DNA of 64,000 bases, taken from NCBI RefSeq assembly GCF_001265075.1, contig NZ_LFKO01000002.1:722592-786591 (forward strand), written 5' to 3'. A program made the position numbers and the translations under genes. Under the pieces are notes generated by a model, which was not told where the DNA came from, ran no database searches, and saw only the letters and a list, made by a program, of their open reading frames with translations. Positions 10,593 through 20,691 of the stretch are shown here, one piece after another (position 1 is the stretch's first letter; each line of letters begins with the position of its first letter). The DNA is from Salinicoccus sp. YB14-2. Its GTDB lineage: Bacteria > Bacillota > Bacilli > Staphylococcales > Salinicoccaceae.

Positions 10593-11453
10593 TCACCTCT
10601 TCTGACTTCCTGGATGTGTATCCAAATATGTTTTTCTAAGTTGCTCTTTTGAAATATGAGTATACTTCTGAGTTGTCTGCAGTGATTCATGTCCGAGCAG
10701 TTCCTGGACGGCCCTGATATCTGCACCGTTATTCAATAGATGTGTGGCAAAACTATGCCTCAGCTTATGAGGGTGCAGATCAAAGTTCTGTGCACTGCGC
10801 TTGACCATCATATCAAGCACATGGCGCAGACCCCTCACTGTCAGCGGTTCATAACGGTAATTCAGCCAAAGCGAATCATTTTCCTCGATAAACTTTTTAA
10901 AATGTTCGATATAACCCTTCAAACTCGATTTTGTACTCTCATTAAAAGGCACTATTCTTTCTTTGTTTCCTTTTCCGTATACTTTAATAATCATATAATT
11001 AAAATCTATTCGATCTATTTTTAAAGTAATCAATTCGGATGCACGGATTCCTGTAGCATACAACAGCTCCAGAATTGCCTTATCCCTTAAGTACATTTTG
11101 CTGCTTTGATCCAAGGAATCAAAAAGTGCATCGATTTCATTTTCATATAAAAAGGTAGGCAGCGCTTTTTCTTTTTTTGGAAAAGGCAGATTTAAGAATG
11201 GATGATTTTCAACCTCTTCATGTTCGATCAAAAAATGATAATAACTGCGCAGAGTAGAAATCTTTCTGGATACAGTCGTTCGTTTAAGCCCTTTATCGTA
11301 TAACATGGCCAGGTAGTTTCTGGCATCCATATATTTAAATGTATTTACATTCAAACCTTCACTCTTTAAAAAATCATGAAATTCATCTAAATCTTTAGCA
11401 TAACTTTTTATTGTGTGTGCCGATAAATTTCTCTGATAAAGCAAACGGTCCAA
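10593..11453 (-). CDS. xerC: Tyrosine recombinase XerC
   Basis: Resolves chromosome dimers at dif with XerD. The catalytic set is visible: Arg in [13 protein letters not shown], the lysine hairpin [31 protein letters not shown] (His and Arg), [15 protein letters not shown] with the active Tyr near the end. The start is unusual. The first standard start is TTG at 11453, but it is about 30 bases from a perfect AAAGGAGG. An in-frame ATC at 11472-11474 sits eight bases from that site and restores the N-terminus expected from homologues ([15 protein letters not shown] preceded by six residues). Real translation may thus begin at 11474. In Bacillales trmFO normally lies between topA and this gene; it is absent here. 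Confidence 0.93.
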   Translation of the reverse strand: MDRLLYQRNLSAHTIKSYAKDLDEFHDFLKSEGLNVNTFKYMDARNYLAMLYDKGLKRTTVSRKISTLRSYYHFLIEHEEVENHPFLNLPFPKKEKALPTFLYENEIDALFDSLDQSSKMYLRDKAILELLYATGIRASELITLKIDRIDFNYMIIKVYGKGNKERIVPFNESTKSSLKGYIEHFKKFIEENDSLWLNYRYEPLTVRGLRHVLDMMVKRSAQNFDLHPHKLRHSFATHLLNNGADIRAVQELLGHESLQTTQKYTHISKEQLRKTYLDTHPGSQKR

Positions 11454-11497
11454 AAAACGTTGTTTAAGAACGATTGGATTTACCTCCTTTTATCAGA

Positions 11498-11527
11498 ATC
11501 TTAACACAATTCCAAATAGCCTTTCAA
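11498..11527 (-). promoter_or_regulatory. Candidate promoter of xerC-hslVU-codY
   Basis: Minus-strand TTGAAA (11522-11527), 18 bases, TAAGAT (11498-11503), just before the xerC ribosome-binding site. A second perfect TATAAT occurs at 11574-11579 without a clear -35. The 237-base gap between xerC and topA otherwise holds only the topA terminator and A+T-rich sequence. Confidence 0.4.
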
Positions 11528-11653
11528 TAATTTTACTGTATAGACAAAAAGCACGGATTAGTGCCCATTCAGTATTATAAAATATTTCACTACGAATTGC
11601 ACACAATAATATGAATATTATCAATTAATTATCTAATCAATTAGTTTAGAGCC

Positions 11654-11687
11654 GAAAAAATCTACCTACTGTTCATAGGTAGATTTA
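11654..11687 (-). terminator. Intrinsic terminator after topA
   Basis: Stem AATCTACCTA / TAGGTAGATT around a seven-base loop, with six A on the left end giving the U tract of the minus-strand transcript. It lies four bases after the topA stop. Confidence 0.85.
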
Positions 11688-11690
11688 AAG

Positions 11691-13760
11691 TTAATTATTC
11701 ACTTTCTCCGTATAATCACAGTTTGAACATTTAACCTGGGCATTTTTACCTTTTTTCGCTTCTACAAGATGATGGTCACATTTCGGACAATCTCTTCCTA
11801 TCGGTCTGTCCCAGCTGATGAAATCACATTCCGGATACTGGTCACATCCGTAAAATATACGGTTCTTTTTTGATTTGCGTTCGATGACATCGCCTTTTTT
11901 ACATTTCGGACATGTCACACCGATCGATTTCACAATCGCTTTTGTATTTCTGCATTCAGGGAAATTGGAACAGGCTTTGAACTTGCCGTAACGTCCCATT
12001 TTATAAACCATCGGAGAACCGCATTTCTCACAATCTTCTCCGACCGGCTCATCTTTGATTTCTATTTTCTCCATCTCTTCTTCCGCTCTTTCCACACGCG
12101 GTTCGAATTCTTTATAGAAATCATCGATGACTTCTTTCCATGATGCTTTGCCTTCTGCAACACTGTCGAGATCTGCTTCCATCGTCTTCGTAAAATCAAC
12201 GTCTATTATATCCGGGAAGTACTCTTCCATGGACTGGTGGACAATCTCACCAATCTCAGTCGGCATAAAACGCTTCTGATCCATACGGACATAGTTACGT
12301 TTTTGTATTGTATCGATTGTCGGCGAGTATGTTGACGGACGGCCGATACCGAGTTCTTCCAGTGTTTTGACAAGCCTTGCCTCGGTAAATCTCGGAGGGG
12401 GCTGGGTAAAGTGCTGATTCGGATTGATTTTCAGACTTTTGACTTTTTCGCCTTCGGCAATCTCGGGAAGACGGTTGTTCAATTCTTCTTCCTCATCATC
12501 TTTACCTTCTATATAAATCTGCATGAAACCTTTAAATTTAATCGTCTGGCCATTACTTCTGAACATGACGCCATTGTTCGACATATCCATTCTAACAGTA
12601 TCCAGAATGGCCGGTGCCATCTGGCTGGCTATGAAACGATCCCATATCAGCTTGTACAGGCGATGCTGGTCACGTGTAAGATACTGTTTCATATTCTCAG
12701 GTGTTCTCGCACTTGAAGTCGGCCTGACCGCTTCGTGTGCATCCTGGCTTTGTGCACTTTCCTTTTGTTTCTTATTAAAGCCAAGAAACTCCTTGCCGAA
12801 AGTGTCTACTATATAATTCTCTGCTTCTGCTTGTGCGACCGGTGAAATTCTTGTAGAGTCCGTTCTCATATAAGTGATCAAACCGACTGTACCCGATCCT
12901 TTAATATCAATACCTTCATATAATTGCTGAGCAACCATCATTGTTTTTCTAGTCTTGAAGTTTAATTTCCTCGCCGCTTCCTGCTGCAGTGAGGAAGTCG
13001 TGAAACTGTTGGCCGGAAAACGTTTCTTCTCTTTTTTCTCAACTTTATCGACATTGAACTCATCACCTGAAAGCTGTTCAAGTACTTTATCGACATCTTC
13101 TCTTGTATTGAGCTTCACTTTTTTATTATTTACGGAATTGAATTTACCTTTGAATTCCGAGCGTTTATATTTGAAGTCGCTCTCGATCGTCCAGTATTCT
13201 TCCGGTTTGAAATTGCGGATTTCATTCTCACGGTCGATGATCAGACGGAGCGCAACAGATTGTACACGTCCTGCAGATAATCCTTTTTTAACTTTCTTCC
13301 ATAATACCGGTGAAATATTGTAACCTACCAGCCGGTCCAATAAACGTCTTGCCTGCTGGGCGTCAACCAGTTCCTGATTGATCTTGCCCGGGCTTTTAAA
13401 GCTTTCTTTTACTGCGTCTTTTGTTATTTCGTTAAATACCACTCGATAGTAATCATTATTTTCACCGAGAGCATGTGATAAGTGCCATGCTATCGCTTCT
13501 CCCTCGCGGTCCGGGTCACTAGCTAAAAACACTTTCTTGGCTTTTTTCGCTTCCTTCTTCAAATCTTTCAAAAGCGGACCTTTGCCTCGAATTGTTATAT
13601 ATTTAGGTTCGTAATTGTTTTCAGTGTCAATTCCCATTTGACTGCGGGGCAAATCACGCAAGTGTCCCATTGAAGCAACGACTTTATATCTTTTGCCTAA
13701 ATACTTTTCAATCGTTTTAGCTTTCGCAGGGGATTCTACTATTACTAAATTATCAGCCAC
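11691..13760 (-). CDS. topA: DNA topoisomerase I
   Basis: Type IA topoisomerase that removes excess negative supercoils. The N-terminal Toprim begins [33 protein letters not shown] is the metal site; [10 protein letters not shown] holds the active-site Tyr; [17 protein letters not shown] follows. The C-terminus has three four-Cys zinc modules, starting at [22 protein letters not shown] and [12 protein letters not shown] chose GTG at 13760 because AAGGAGG lies ten bases upstream and homologues begin with M/V-A-D-N-L; the frame is open 17 codons further. Product 689 residues. Follows dprA at about 107 bases. Confidence 0.96.
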   Translation of the reverse strand: MADNLVIVESPAKAKTIEKYLGKRYKVVASMGHLRDLPRSQMGIDTENNYEPKYITIRGKGPLLKDLKKEAKKAKKVFLASDPDREGEAIAWHLSHALGENNDYYRVVFNEITKDAVKESFKSPGKINQELVDAQQARRLLDRLVGYNISPVLWKKVKKGLSAGRVQSVALRLIIDRENEIRNFKPEEYWTIESDFKYKRSEFKGKFNSVNNKKVKLNTREDVDKVLEQLSGDEFNVDKVEKKEKKRFPANSFTTSSLQQEAARKLNFKTRKTMMVAQQLYEGIDIKGSGTVGLITYMRTDSTRISPVAQAEAENYIVDTFGKEFLGFNKKQKESAQSQDAHEAVRPTSSARTPENMKQYLTRDQHRLYKLIWDRFIASQMAPAILDTVRMDMSNNGVMFRSNGQTIKFKGFMQIYIEGKDDEEEELNNRLPEIAEGEKVKSLKINPNQHFTQPPPRFTEARLVKTLEELGIGRPSTYSPTIDTIQKRNYVRMDQKRFMPTEIGEIVHQSMEEYFPDIIDVDFTKTMEADLDSVAEGKASWKEVIDDFYKEFEPRVERAEEEMEKIEIKDEPVGEDCEKCGSPMVYKMGRYGKFKACSNFPECRNTKAIVKSIGVTCPKCKKGDVIERKSKKNRIFYGCDQYPECDFISWDRPIGRDCPKCDHHLVEAKKGKNAQVKCSNCDYTEKVNN

Positions 13761-13867
13761 GATGCGTTTGCCTCCTTCGGTTGTAGTTTCAAAATCAAAT
13801 ACTAATTGCAATTTTTTCTTTTGTCAACTCTTAAAGTTTATTCACATAACTAAAATATTGAAAATTT

Positions 13868-14665
13868 TTATAAATAATCCTTTAATATATCATCACTGGA
13901 AAGGACAATTTCAGCACCTTCCTGAATGCGTGCATTGGTCCCTTTAGATAACATTGAAGTAATATTACCCGGGAGACAGTAAGTGTTCCTATTTTCATTC
14001 ATGGCCATTTCCAGCGTGACCAGACTGCCGCTTTTTTCTTCCGCCTCAGTTACAAGAACACCATATGACAAACCCGCTATAATACGATTGCGTGCAATAA
14101 AACGCCATTTCTGTATTGAAGCGTGCGGTGGATATTCACTGATTGTAAGATTCGATTTTTCCATCCGGGTGCGTAAATTATATGTAGATTTTGGGTAGTG
14201 AAAATCGTGTCCGAAAGCAAGTACTCCGATTACGGGTACTTCATGCAAGAGGCAAAGTTTATGTGCAATTTCATCCGCCCCGTAAGCAAGACCTGAAACA
14301 ACAGACAAATTTTTCAAGTCAGGGATGATCGTCTCCAACGATTCCGAAGTGTACCTTGTCGCTTTTCTGCTGCCGACAATTCCGAGCATCGGCCGGTTCA
14401 ATAAACTCAACTCACCTTTCAGATAAAGTATGTATGGCGGATCGTGTATCTCTTTAAGCAGCACCGGGTAGTCCTCATCATTGATAGTTATGTATGTGAT
14501 ATTCCGGTCCAGGAGCTGCAGCTTAATCTGTTCTGTATTCAGACGGTGTGCAGTCTGGAGTTTATTCTGTATTTTCTGCGGCATTCTGACTTCAGACTGT
14601 ATTTCTTTTATTTGACGGTATTCCTGTACAGTGACCCCTGCATATGACAGTGCTAAAAAGTTCAA
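13868..14665 (-). CDS. dprA: DNA processing protein DprA (Smf)
   Basis: Binds incoming single-stranded DNA and loads RecA during natural transformation. The extended Rossmann fold is seen as LGIVGSRKATRYTSE, VVSGLAYGADEIAHKLCL, VPVIGVLAFGHDFHYPKS, and YCLPGNITSMLSKGTNARIQEGAEIV near the C-terminus. At 265 residues it is slightly short; the protein ends right after the Rossmann domain with no winged-helix tail. The start is TTG at 14665 preceded by AGAGGTGA. Lies between sucD and topA as in Bacillus. Confidence 0.92.
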   Translation of the reverse strand: MNFLALSYAGVTVQEYRQIKEIQSEVRMPQKIQNKLQTAHRLNTEQIKLQLLDRNITYITINDEDYPVLLKEIHDPPYILYLKGELSLLNRPMLGIVGSRKATRYTSESLETIIPDLKNLSVVSGLAYGADEIAHKLCLLHEVPVIGVLAFGHDFHYPKSTYNLRTRMEKSNLTISEYPPHASIQKWRFIARNRIIAGLSYGVLVTEAEEKSGSLVTLEMAMNENRNTYCLPGNITSMLSKGTNARIQEGAEIVLSSDDILKDYL

Positions 14666-14756
14666 GTCATCACCTCTTTATATGATAACTTTAATTATAA
14701 GTTAAAAAGCCGAATTTAAATTTTACATTAACAATTCAAAATTTGGTAAATAAAGA

Positions 14757-14797
14757 CAAAAATAGTGCTGTCCGCAAAAGGAACAGCACTATTTTTT
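14757..14797. terminator. Intrinsic terminator after sucD (symmetrical)
   Basis: Perfect 11-pair stem AATAGTGCTGT (14761-14771) / ACAGCACTATT (14783-14793), with A runs on the left and T runs on the right. It ends the sucCD transcript; no plus-strand gene points at it. The 90 bases between it and dprA are A+T rich and contain a TATAAT-like box but no clear -35. Confidence 0.85.
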
Positions 14798-14821
14798 ATC
14801 ATATAGACGAGAATATGAAGT

Positions 14822-15730
14822 TTATTTTACAGTCAGGCACTTTTCATACAGGCCATCTTCTTTTTTAATACGCTTAATCAGAGTTTCACCGATTTCTGAT
14901 GGTGTATCTGAAGTTTCAATACCGCATGCATTCATTGTTTTGATTTTTTCATCAGCAGTCCCTTTACCGCCTGAAATGATCGCACCGGCATGGCCCATGC
15001 GTTTTCCTGGAGGTGCAGTTACACCGCCGATGAAGCCGACAACAGGTTTCGTCATGTTTTCTTTAACCCATTCAGCCGCTTCTTCTTCAGCAGTTCCGCC
15101 GATTTCACCAATCATTACAACTGCTTCAGTTTCCGGATCTTCGTTGAATGCTTTAAGTGTATCAATAAAGTCCGTGCCGTTTACCGGGTCTCCGCCGATA
15201 CCGACAGCCGTTGTCTGGCCGATTCCAGCCTGAGTCAGCTGATGAACCGCTTCATAAGTCAATGTACCTGAACGGCTTACTACACCAACGTGGCCTTTTT
15301 TGTGGATATAGCCAGGCATAATGCCGATTTTACACTCATCAGCAGTGATGACACCCGGACAGTTAGGACCGACAAGACGCGTTTTCTTACCTTCTAAATA
15401 ACGTTTCACTTTAACCATATCAACTACAGGGATGTGCTCTGTAATACAGATGGCAAGATCAAGTTCTGCCTCAGCACTTTCGATGATTGCATCTGCTGCA
15501 AACGGTGCCGGCACGTAGATGACCGATACTGTTGCACCCGTTTCCTTTTTAGCTTCTTCTACTGTATTGAACACAGGAACGCCCTGAACTTCCTGGCCAC
15601 CTTTACCCGGTGTTACACCTGCCACAATTTTAGTGCCATACTCAAGCATCTGCTCTGTATGGAACAACGCAGTCGAGCCAGTGATACCTTGTACTAATAC
15701 TTTCGTATCTTTATCAATAAAAACACCCAC
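14822..15730 (-). CDS. sucD: Succinate-CoA ligase, alpha subunit
   Basis: With SucC interconverts succinyl-CoA and succinate while making ATP or GTP in the TCA cycle. The CoA-binding Rossmann region is [55 protein letters not shown] and [15 protein letters not shown] follow, and the phosphorylated His is in the [17 protein letters not shown] segment near residue 247. Start is GTG at 15730 with GGAGG eight bases upstream. 302 residues. It is 21 bases after sucC. Confidence 0.96.
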   Translation of the reverse strand: MGVFIDKDTKVLVQGITGSTALFHTEQMLEYGTKIVAGVTPGKGGQEVQGVPVFNTVEEAKKETGATVSVIYVPAPFAADAIIESAEAELDLAICITEHIPVVDMVKVKRYLEGKKTRLVGPNCPGVITADECKIGIMPGYIHKKGHVGVVSRSGTLTYEAVHQLTQAGIGQTTAVGIGGDPVNGTDFIDTLKAFNEDPETEAVVMIGEIGGTAEEEAAEWVKENMTKPVVGFIGGVTAPPGKRMGHAGAIISGGKGTADEKIKTMNACGIETSDTPSEIGETLIKRIKKEDGLYEKCLTVK

Positions 15731-15751
15731 AGTGAATTCCTCCGTTAATTT

Positions 15752-16921
15752 TTATTTATTTTCTTCTACTGCTGCAATAATTTTTTGAGCACCTTCAGCC
15801 ATTGTTGTCGCAGGCGTGATATCAAGACCCGAGTCTTTCAGAATCTTTTTACCTTCGTCGACGTTCGTACCTTCAAGACGGACGACTAATGGAATTTCCA
15901 GCCCCACATTTCCAACAGCTTCTACAACACCTTGTGCAATGACATCACATTTCATGATACCGCCGAAGATGTTGACGAAAATACCTTTCACACCTTCATC
16001 ACCAAGGATGATTTTGAACGCTTCAGTTACCTTCTCAGCAGTTGCGCCGCCTCCTACGTCAAGGAAGTTGGCAGGTGTTCCGCCGAAGTGATTGATTGTA
16101 TCCATCGTTGCCATTGCAAGACCAGCACCGTTAACCATACATCCGATGTTACCGTCCAGTGCAACGTATGATAAATCAAATTTGGAAGCTTGTATTTCTT
16201 TTGGATCTTCTTCATCCAGGTCACGCAGTTCAACAACGTCCTTCTGTCTGAACAATGCGTTTTCATCGAAGTTCACTTTTGCATCCAGTGCAAGAACGTC
16301 ACCTTCACCGGTTGTGACGAGTGGATTGATTTCGATGATTGAAGCATCTTTTTCAATGAACACGTTGTAAAGGGAAAGCATCAATTTCGCTGCTTTGTTG
16401 ACAGACTCTTTAGGTATATTGATATTGAAAGCCAGACGCTTTGCCTGGTAAGGCATTAAACCGACAACCGGATCAACGACCTCTTTAAAAATTTTCTCAG
16501 AATTAGTTGCCGCAACTTCCTCAATTTCAGTTCCGCCCTCTTCAGAACCCATGAGAACGACTCTGTCAGTTGCGCGGTCAATGACAAAACCGATATAATA
16601 TTCACTTTGAATATCGCAGCCTTCTTCGACAAGCAGCCTTTTAACTTCTTTGCCTTCAGGCCCTGTCTGCGGAGTCACTAATACTTTTCCAAGTAATTCT
16701 TTAGCGTACTCTTTTACTTCATCGATAGTTTTGGCAATTTTAACCCCGCCGGCTTTACCTCTGCCGCCGGCATGAATTTGAGCTTTGACTACATAGACAT
16801 CCGAGTCAAGCTCTTTTGCTGCTTTCACAGCCTCTTCCGGTGTATAGGCAACGTTGCCTGTTGGAACGTTTACACCCATAGAGCGAAAAATTTCTTTCCC
16901 TTGATACTCATGAATATTCAT
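15752..16921 (-). CDS. sucC: Succinate-CoA ligase, beta subunit
   Basis: Nucleotide-binding subunit of succinyl-CoA synthetase. The ATP-grasp domain starts [17 protein letters not shown] with [17 protein letters not shown] near residue 45. The C-terminal ligase-CoA domain has [19 protein letters not shown] and [19 protein letters not shown]. 389 residues, full length. Start ATG at 16921 with TAGGAGG upstream. Followed by sucD; preceded by its own promoter. Confidence 0.97.
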   Translation of the reverse strand: MNIHEYQGKEIFRSMGVNVPTGNVAYTPEEAVKAAKELDSDVYVVKAQIHAGGRGKAGGVKIAKTIDEVKEYAKELLGKVLVTPQTGPEGKEVKRLLVEEGCDIQSEYYIGFVIDRATDRVVLMGSEEGGTEIEEVAATNSEKIFKEVVDPVVGLMPYQAKRLAFNINIPKESVNKAAKLMLSLYNVFIEKDASIIEINPLVTTGEGDVLALDAKVNFDENALFRQKDVVELRDLDEEDPKEIQASKFDLSYVALDGNIGCMVNGAGLAMATMDTINHFGGTPANFLDVGGGATAEKVTEAFKIILGDEGVKGIFVNIFGGIMKCDVIAQGVVEAVGNVGLEIPLVVRLEGTNVDEGKKILKDSGLDITPATTMAEGAQKIIAAVEENK

Positions 16922-16959
16922 GTTCTTCCTCCTAAGATAATTTTAATCCGTACACTTCA

Positions 16960-16988
16960 ATTATAGAAAAGGTAAATATTAAAGTAAA
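16960..16988 (-). promoter_or_regulatory. Promoter of sucCD
   Basis: Minus-strand TTTACT (16983-16988), 17-base spacer, perfect TATAAT (16960-16965), about 38 bases ahead of the sucC ATG, starting just before the end of rnhB. Confidence 0.6.
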
Positions 16989-16991
16989 CTA

Positions 16992-17759
16992 TCAAAACAA
17001 TGTTTTCTGATTAATTTTACTTTTCACCGGCTCAAAAGTCGTTCTGTGTATCTTCGTTACACCAAAACTCTCAATGCCGTCGAGATGTTTCTTAGTTCCG
17101 TAGCCTTTGTTGTTCTCAAAGTCATAGCCCGGAAATTCCTCACTATAACTATCCATCATCATATCACGAGTTGTTTTGGCAAGCACGCTTGCTGCCGCAA
17201 TCGAGTTGGAATTTGCATCACCTTTGATGATTGATGTCTGTTCTATTTCCGTATCGAGCGTCATTGCGTCGATCAGCAGATGTTCCGGCCGTTCCGACAA
17301 ACCATCCACGGCACGCTTCATGGCTAGTCTTGTCGCTTCATAAATATTGTATTTATCAATTTCCTCAACTGTTGCGATACCGATTCCGAAATCTGCACGT
17401 TCCATGATGATTCCGCGGAACTCCAGACGTTTTTTCATCGACAGCTTTTTTGAATCATCCAGGCCCGGCAGTGTAAAGCCGTACGGCAGAATGACCGCAG
17501 CTGCGACGACTTCACCGGCTATCGGACCGCGGCCCGCTTCATCGATGCCGGCCACAATTTTACCGGCATGTTCATTTTCATATCTTTTCATGTGCTCATA
17601 TTTTTCCAACAGCGCATTCTGTTTTTCCAGACGGCTTTTATGCTGTAACAGTGCTTTTTGGACGCCTGCCCGGCAATCTCCTTGATAGGAGCATGATTTT
17701 AAAGCTTCCAAGGAATCAATCAGCCGTATTTCCTTTGTGATTTCACTGATCGTCGCCAT
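16992..17759 (-). CDS. rnhB: Ribonuclease HII
   Basis: Removes ribonucleotides from DNA-RNA hybrids. The acidic active site is seen in [24 protein letters not shown] near residue 70 and [14 protein letters not shown] plus [20 protein letters not shown] further on. The long N-terminal part (about 65 residues) is typical of staphylococcal RNase HII. The ATG at 17759 has GTGAG eight bases upstream and gives 255 residues; a GTG three codons earlier is possible. The gene overlaps the end of rbgA by 17 bases. Confidence 0.95.
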   Translation of the reverse strand: MATISEITKEIRLIDSLEALKSCSYQGDCRAGVQKALLQHKSRLEKQNALLEKYEHMKRYENEHAGKIVAGIDEAGRGPIAGEVVAAAVILPYGFTLPGLDDSKKLSMKKRLEFRGIIMERADFGIGIATVEEIDKYNIYEATRLAMKRAVDGLSERPEHLLIDAMTLDTEIEQTSIIKGDANSNSIAAASVLAKTTRDMMMDSYSEEFPGYDFENNKGYGTKKHLDGIESFGVTKIHRTTFEPVKSKINQKTLF

Positions 17760-18612
17760 CAAAGTCACTCACTTTATCCAATGTATATCTGCCGATTTTG
17801 GCATTTCTGATGTCGTAGATGACTTTATTTGTCACAGCTTCATAATTGATTTCATTACCGCTCATCTTTAGACCCCGGCTCGCACCTATTGCATCATACA
17901 GATCGATGACTCCACTCTCTTCATCCACTTTTATATTATAAAATCCGTTCAGGTCCTGAAGGTGATGCGCCTGTAGAAATTGCAGTCCGAATATTGCCAC
18001 CTCATCCAAAGGCACCACGGAATCTTTGATTGCACCTGTCAGAGACAGCTTCTTTCCGACCGTTTCATCTTCGAATTTCGGCCACAGTATACCCGGTGTG
18101 TCCAACAGTTCCATATTTTTCCCGGCTTTTATCCATTGCTGGGCCTTTGTCACACCCGGTGTATTTCCGGTTTTAGCAATTTTTCTTTTGGCGATATTAT
18201 TGATGACCGTCGACTTCCCGACGTTTGGAATCCCGATAATCATGGCTCTGACCGCTCTTTTATTGATCCCTTTACTCTCCATCTTTTCAAAAATTTCTTT
18301 AGTCGCTGCATTGGCCAGCGGCTCAATTTTCGAAATGATCTGGTGACTGCGGCCGTTGATTGCAACTGGATACTTCCCCTGTGACTTAAAATGGCTGATC
18401 CAGCGGTCCGTTTCACCTTCGTCGGCCATATCCATCTTATTCAGTACAACGACACGTGGCTTATGCTGTGTGATATCATCCATCATCGGATTATGACTCG
18501 AGTACGGGATTCTCGCGTCCAGAATTTCTATTATGACATCTATCTTCTTTAAATTTTCTTCAACTTCTCTTCTTGCCTTGGCCATATGACCAGGAAACCA
18601 GTTTATACTCAC
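17743..18612 (-). CDS. rbgA: Ribosome biogenesis GTPase RbgA (YlqF)
   Basis: GTPase needed for late assembly of the 50S subunit. It is a circularly permuted G-protein: NKMD (G4) near residue 58 precedes the Walker [15 protein letters not shown] near 126 and DTPGILWP (G3) near 172. The N-terminus [17 protein letters not shown] is diagnostic. Start GTG at 18612 with GAGGG upstream. 289 residues. Overlaps rnhB and follows rplS after a terminator. Confidence 0.95.
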   Translation of the reverse strand: MSINWFPGHMAKARREVEENLKKIDVIIEILDARIPYSSHNPMMDDITQHKPRVVVLNKMDMADEGETDRWISHFKSQGKYPVAINGRSHQIISKIEPLANAATKEIFEKMESKGINKRAVRAMIIGIPNVGKSTVINNIAKRKIAKTGNTPGVTKAQQWIKAGKNMELLDTPGILWPKFEDETVGKKLSLTGAIKDSVVPLDEVAIFGLQFLQAHHLQDLNGFYNIKVDEESGVIDLYDAIGASRGLKMSGNEINYEAVTNKVIYDIRNAKIGRYTLDKVSDFDGDDQ

Positions 18613-18674
18613 AGTTTTTCCCTCACTGTCATGATATTATATATTGATCTTTATCCAGACAATCATACCAAAAT

Positions 18675-18710
18675 AAAAACTCGAACATCAAGTTGTGATG
18701 TCCGAGTTTT
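18675..18710 (-). terminator. Intrinsic terminator after rplS
   Basis: Stem AAAACTCG.ACATCA / TGATGT.CGAGTTTT around AGTTG, with a single-base mismatch, A-rich on the left. It lies eight bases after the rplS stop; rbgA starts about 60 bases further on. Confidence 0.8.
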
Positions 18711-18717
18711 CATCGAA

Positions 18718-19065
18718 TTATCTAATTTCTCTAATACGAGCGGCTTTACCACGCAGGCTGCGCAGATAGTAAAGTTTCGCACGACGTACACGTCCACGAC
18801 GAGTCACATCTATCTTCTCAATTTTTGGTGTGTGTACAGGGAATGTACGCTCTACACCGACACCGTATGAGATTTTACGTACTGTAAATGTCTCAGAAAT
18901 ACCGCCGCCGCGTCTTTTGATGACTACACCTTCAAAGACCTGGATTCTTTCACGGCTGCCCTCGACGATACGTACGTGAACTTTTACAGTATCTCCGGCT
19001 TTGAATTCCGGCAGATCTGTTTTAAGCTGCTCTTTCGTCAAATCGTTAATTAATTGTTGTGACAT
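18718..19065 (-). CDS. rplS: 50S ribosomal protein L19
   Basis: Large-subunit protein at the 30S-50S interface. The 115 residues include [31 protein letters not shown] and the C-terminal [20 protein letters not shown], both conserved. The gene has a long leader with its own promoter after trmD. Start ATG at 19065 with AGGAGAAG upstream. Confidence 0.97.
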   Translation of the reverse strand: MSQQLINDLTKEQLKTDLPEFKAGDTVKVHVRIVEGSRERIQVFEGVVIKRRGGGISETFTVRKISYGVGVERTFPVHTPKIEKIDVTRRGRVRRAKLYYLRSLRGKAARIREIR

Positions 19066-19143
19066 TAATATCTTCTCCTTCTTCCAACTTTCTTGCCAAT
19101 CATAGCAGCGGATAGTTGTGATTAGTGTCTAAACACTCGTATA
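19066..19143 (-). ncRNA. Probable L19 leader (5' untranslated region of rplS)
   Basis: About 80 bases of untranslated RNA between the rplS promoter and ATG. The segment around TATCCGCTGCTATGATTGG resembles what I recall of the conserved L19 leader upstream of rplS in Bacillales, which is thought to mediate autoregulation. I could not run a covariance search, so this is a recollection supported by position. Confidence 0.45.
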
Positions 19144-19172
19144 ATATTACCATATACATTCAGGTCTTTCAA
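19144..19172 (-). promoter_or_regulatory. Promoter of rplS
   Basis: Minus-strand TTGAAA (19167-19172), 17-base spacer, TAATAT (19144-19149), just after the trmD stop. It gives rplS an independent transcript in addition to any read-through from rimM-trmD. Confidence 0.55.
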
Positions 19173-19196
19173 TATCTTTTCCTCAAAATAAAAGTT

Positions 19197-19862
19197 TTAC
19201 TCCAATAAATCCGGACGGCGGTCTTTCGTACGCTTCAGACTTTCATTGTAACGCCACTCGTCAATTTTCTTATGATCGCCGCTGAGCAGCACTTCCGGCA
19301 CTTTCATCCCGCGGTATTCTCTCGGGCGCGTGTAGTGTGGATGTTCCAGCATACCTGTTGAAAACGAGTCTTGCTCATGGCTTTCCTGATTGCTGATGAC
19401 GTTCGGTATCAGCCTGACAATCGCATCCGTCATCGTCATGCTGGCAAGCTCACCGCCCGTCAGCACATAGTCACCGATTGAAACTTCATCAGTCACCAGT
19501 GTGCGTATACGCTCATCATAACCTTCATAATGGCCGCATATAAAGACAATATTCTCTTCCGCACTTAAATCTTCAGCCATCTTCTGATTGAACGGTGCAC
19601 CTTGCGGACACAATAGTATTACACGTGGATTTTCAACTTCCATGGCATCCATCGCATTGAAAATCGGCTCCGGCTTCAATACCATCCCGGCACCGCCGCC
19701 ATATGGATAATCATCCACTTTGTTATGCTTATCTTCAGAGTAATCACGAAAATCTACCAGATGATAATCAACGATTCCTTTATCTTTTGCCCGCTTTAAA
19801 ATCGAGGAGTTCAACACGCCGTCATACATTTCCGGGAATAAAGTCAAGTAATGGATATTCAT
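19197..19862 (-). CDS. trmD: tRNA (guanine-N1)-methyltransferase
   Basis: Methylates G37 of tRNAs, preventing frameshifts. The SPOUT trefoil-knot region is clear: [18 protein letters not shown], then [13 protein letters not shown] and [27 protein letters not shown]. The protein is 221 residues and stops after [14 protein letters not shown], so it lacks the C-terminal tail of about 20 residues found in S. aureus and B. subtilis homologues as I recall them. Active-site segments are intact. Overlaps rimM by four bases (ATGA). Confidence 0.95.
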   Translation of the reverse strand: MNIHYLTLFPEMYDGVLNSSILKRAKDKGIVDYHLVDFRDYSEDKHNKVDDYPYGGGAGMVLKPEPIFNAMDAMEVENPRVILLCPQGAPFNQKMAEDLSAEENIVFICGHYEGYDERIRTLVTDEVSIGDYVLTGGELASMTMTDAIVRLIPNVISNQESHEQDSFSTGMLEHPHYTRPREYRGMKVPEVLLSGDHKKIDEWRYNESLKRTKDRRPDLLE

Positions 19863-20353
19863 TCCAACAATCCTTCCATCGGTGTAATGATTATTTTTTC
19901 ATTTTCCAAATCAATTTCCTTAACGACATCTTCGATATAAGGAATCATATATTCAATATTATTTTCATCACGGACCGCCCAGACATCATTCGCCCCCGTC
20001 TGAAAAATATCCGTTACACGGCCGACTTCTTTTCCATCATCCGTATGGACGCTCAGTCCGATGATTTCACTGAAATGAAACTCACCCTCTTCAAGTGTCA
20101 GTTCCACATCTTCTGCATCCTGCTGGACATCACTGTCTTTTAAACCTTCGACTTCATTTATATTCGTGATTCCTTCAAAAGTCAAAAGATGAAAATTTTT
20201 ATGCGTGCGGTATTTTTTTATTTTAAGATTTTTATTTTTTATATGAACGGTCTGTCCCGGCTGAAAACGCTCCGCTGTAAAGTCAGAATCACTGAGCACC
20301 TTCACTTCGCCGCGCACCCCGTGGAAACCGACAAGCCTGCCTATAGTAATCAT
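19859..20353 (-). CDS. rimM: 16S rRNA processing protein RimM
   Basis: Assists maturation of the 30S subunit head. The N-terminal beta-barrel begins [22 protein letters not shown]; the C-terminal PRC-barrel region has [19 protein letters not shown]-like sequence near residues 110-130 and [20 protein letters not shown]. 164 residues. Start ATG at 20353 after AAGGTGG. It is translationally coupled to trmD and has its own promoter because a terminator and a repeat separate it from the rpsP-kh unit. Confidence 0.95.
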   Translation of the reverse strand: MITIGRLVGFHGVRGEVKVLSDSDFTAERFQPGQTVHIKNKNLKIKKYRTHKNFHLLTFEGITNINEVEGLKDSDVQQDAEDVELTLEEGEFHFSEIIGLSVHTDDGKEVGRVTDIFQTGANDVWAVRDENNIEYMIPYIEDVVKEIDLENEKIIITPMEGLLE

Positions 20354-20429
20354 TTTTTAACCACCTTAAAAATTAATGGAATCATGATGAGCCTTATGAG
20401 CACCCATCCGCCCCTGTTCAATATCATCT

Positions 20430-20459
20430 ATTATATACCCGTTGCCGACGGGCAGACAA
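20430..20459 (-). promoter_or_regulatory. Promoter of rimM-trmD
   Basis: Minus-strand TTGTCT (20454-20459), 18 bases, perfect TATAAT (20430-20435), giving a leader of about 70 bases. It lies at the downstream edge of the dispersed repeat. Confidence 0.55.
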
Positions 20460-20467
20460 CCATTAAA

Positions 20468-20650
20468 AAAGTCTGGATTTTAAGGCGGTGTTCAGATGGG
20501 TGGCATTTGCTGCTGACAGCACAGCAGAATAAAAACCGTCTGCTTACTTGGGGGTCAAAATCTTTCTGAATAAGCAGTGCCTTAAGATTTCTGCTCACCT
20601 GACCCGCAAAATGTCCCCAAGTGAGCAGGCACATGACAACTTTTCGGGAC
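20468..20650. repeat. Dispersed intergenic repeat, copy A, with two 38-nt palindromes
   Basis: Fills most of the 338-base gap between rimM and the KH gene and has no credible coding sequence. It contains two 38-base palindromic units. One (20591-20628) has ends CTGCTCACCTG / CAAGTGAGCAG forming an 11-pair stem with one G-T pair; the other (20540-20577) has ends CTGCTTACTT / AATAAGCAG. Read in opposite orientations they share the start CTGCT[CT]ACTTGGGG. The left part (TTTTAAGGCGGTGT ... GTGGCATTTG) is matched in reverse orientation by copy B near 44.64-44.83 kb. Function unknown. Confidence 0.65.
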
Positions 20651-20683
20651 ATAAAAAAAGAGACACGCCCATAAGGGTGTGTC
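20651..20683 (-). terminator. Intrinsic terminator after rpsP-kh
   Basis: Stem GACACGCCC (20662-20670) / GGGTGTGTC (20675-20683) around ATAA with one G-T pair, and seven A on the left. It lies nine bases after the KH gene stop. Confidence 0.8.
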
Positions 20684-20691
20684 CTCAAAAT

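Noticed and set aside
20540-20628. Palindromic units considered as a short CRISPR array
   Set aside because: Only two units, in opposite orientation, with no regular spacers and no cas genes in the window.
20431-20688. Minus-strand open frame of 85 codons in the rimM-kh gap
   Set aside because: It lies almost wholly within the dispersed repeat, has no convincing ribosome-binding site, and its translation resembles no family I know.
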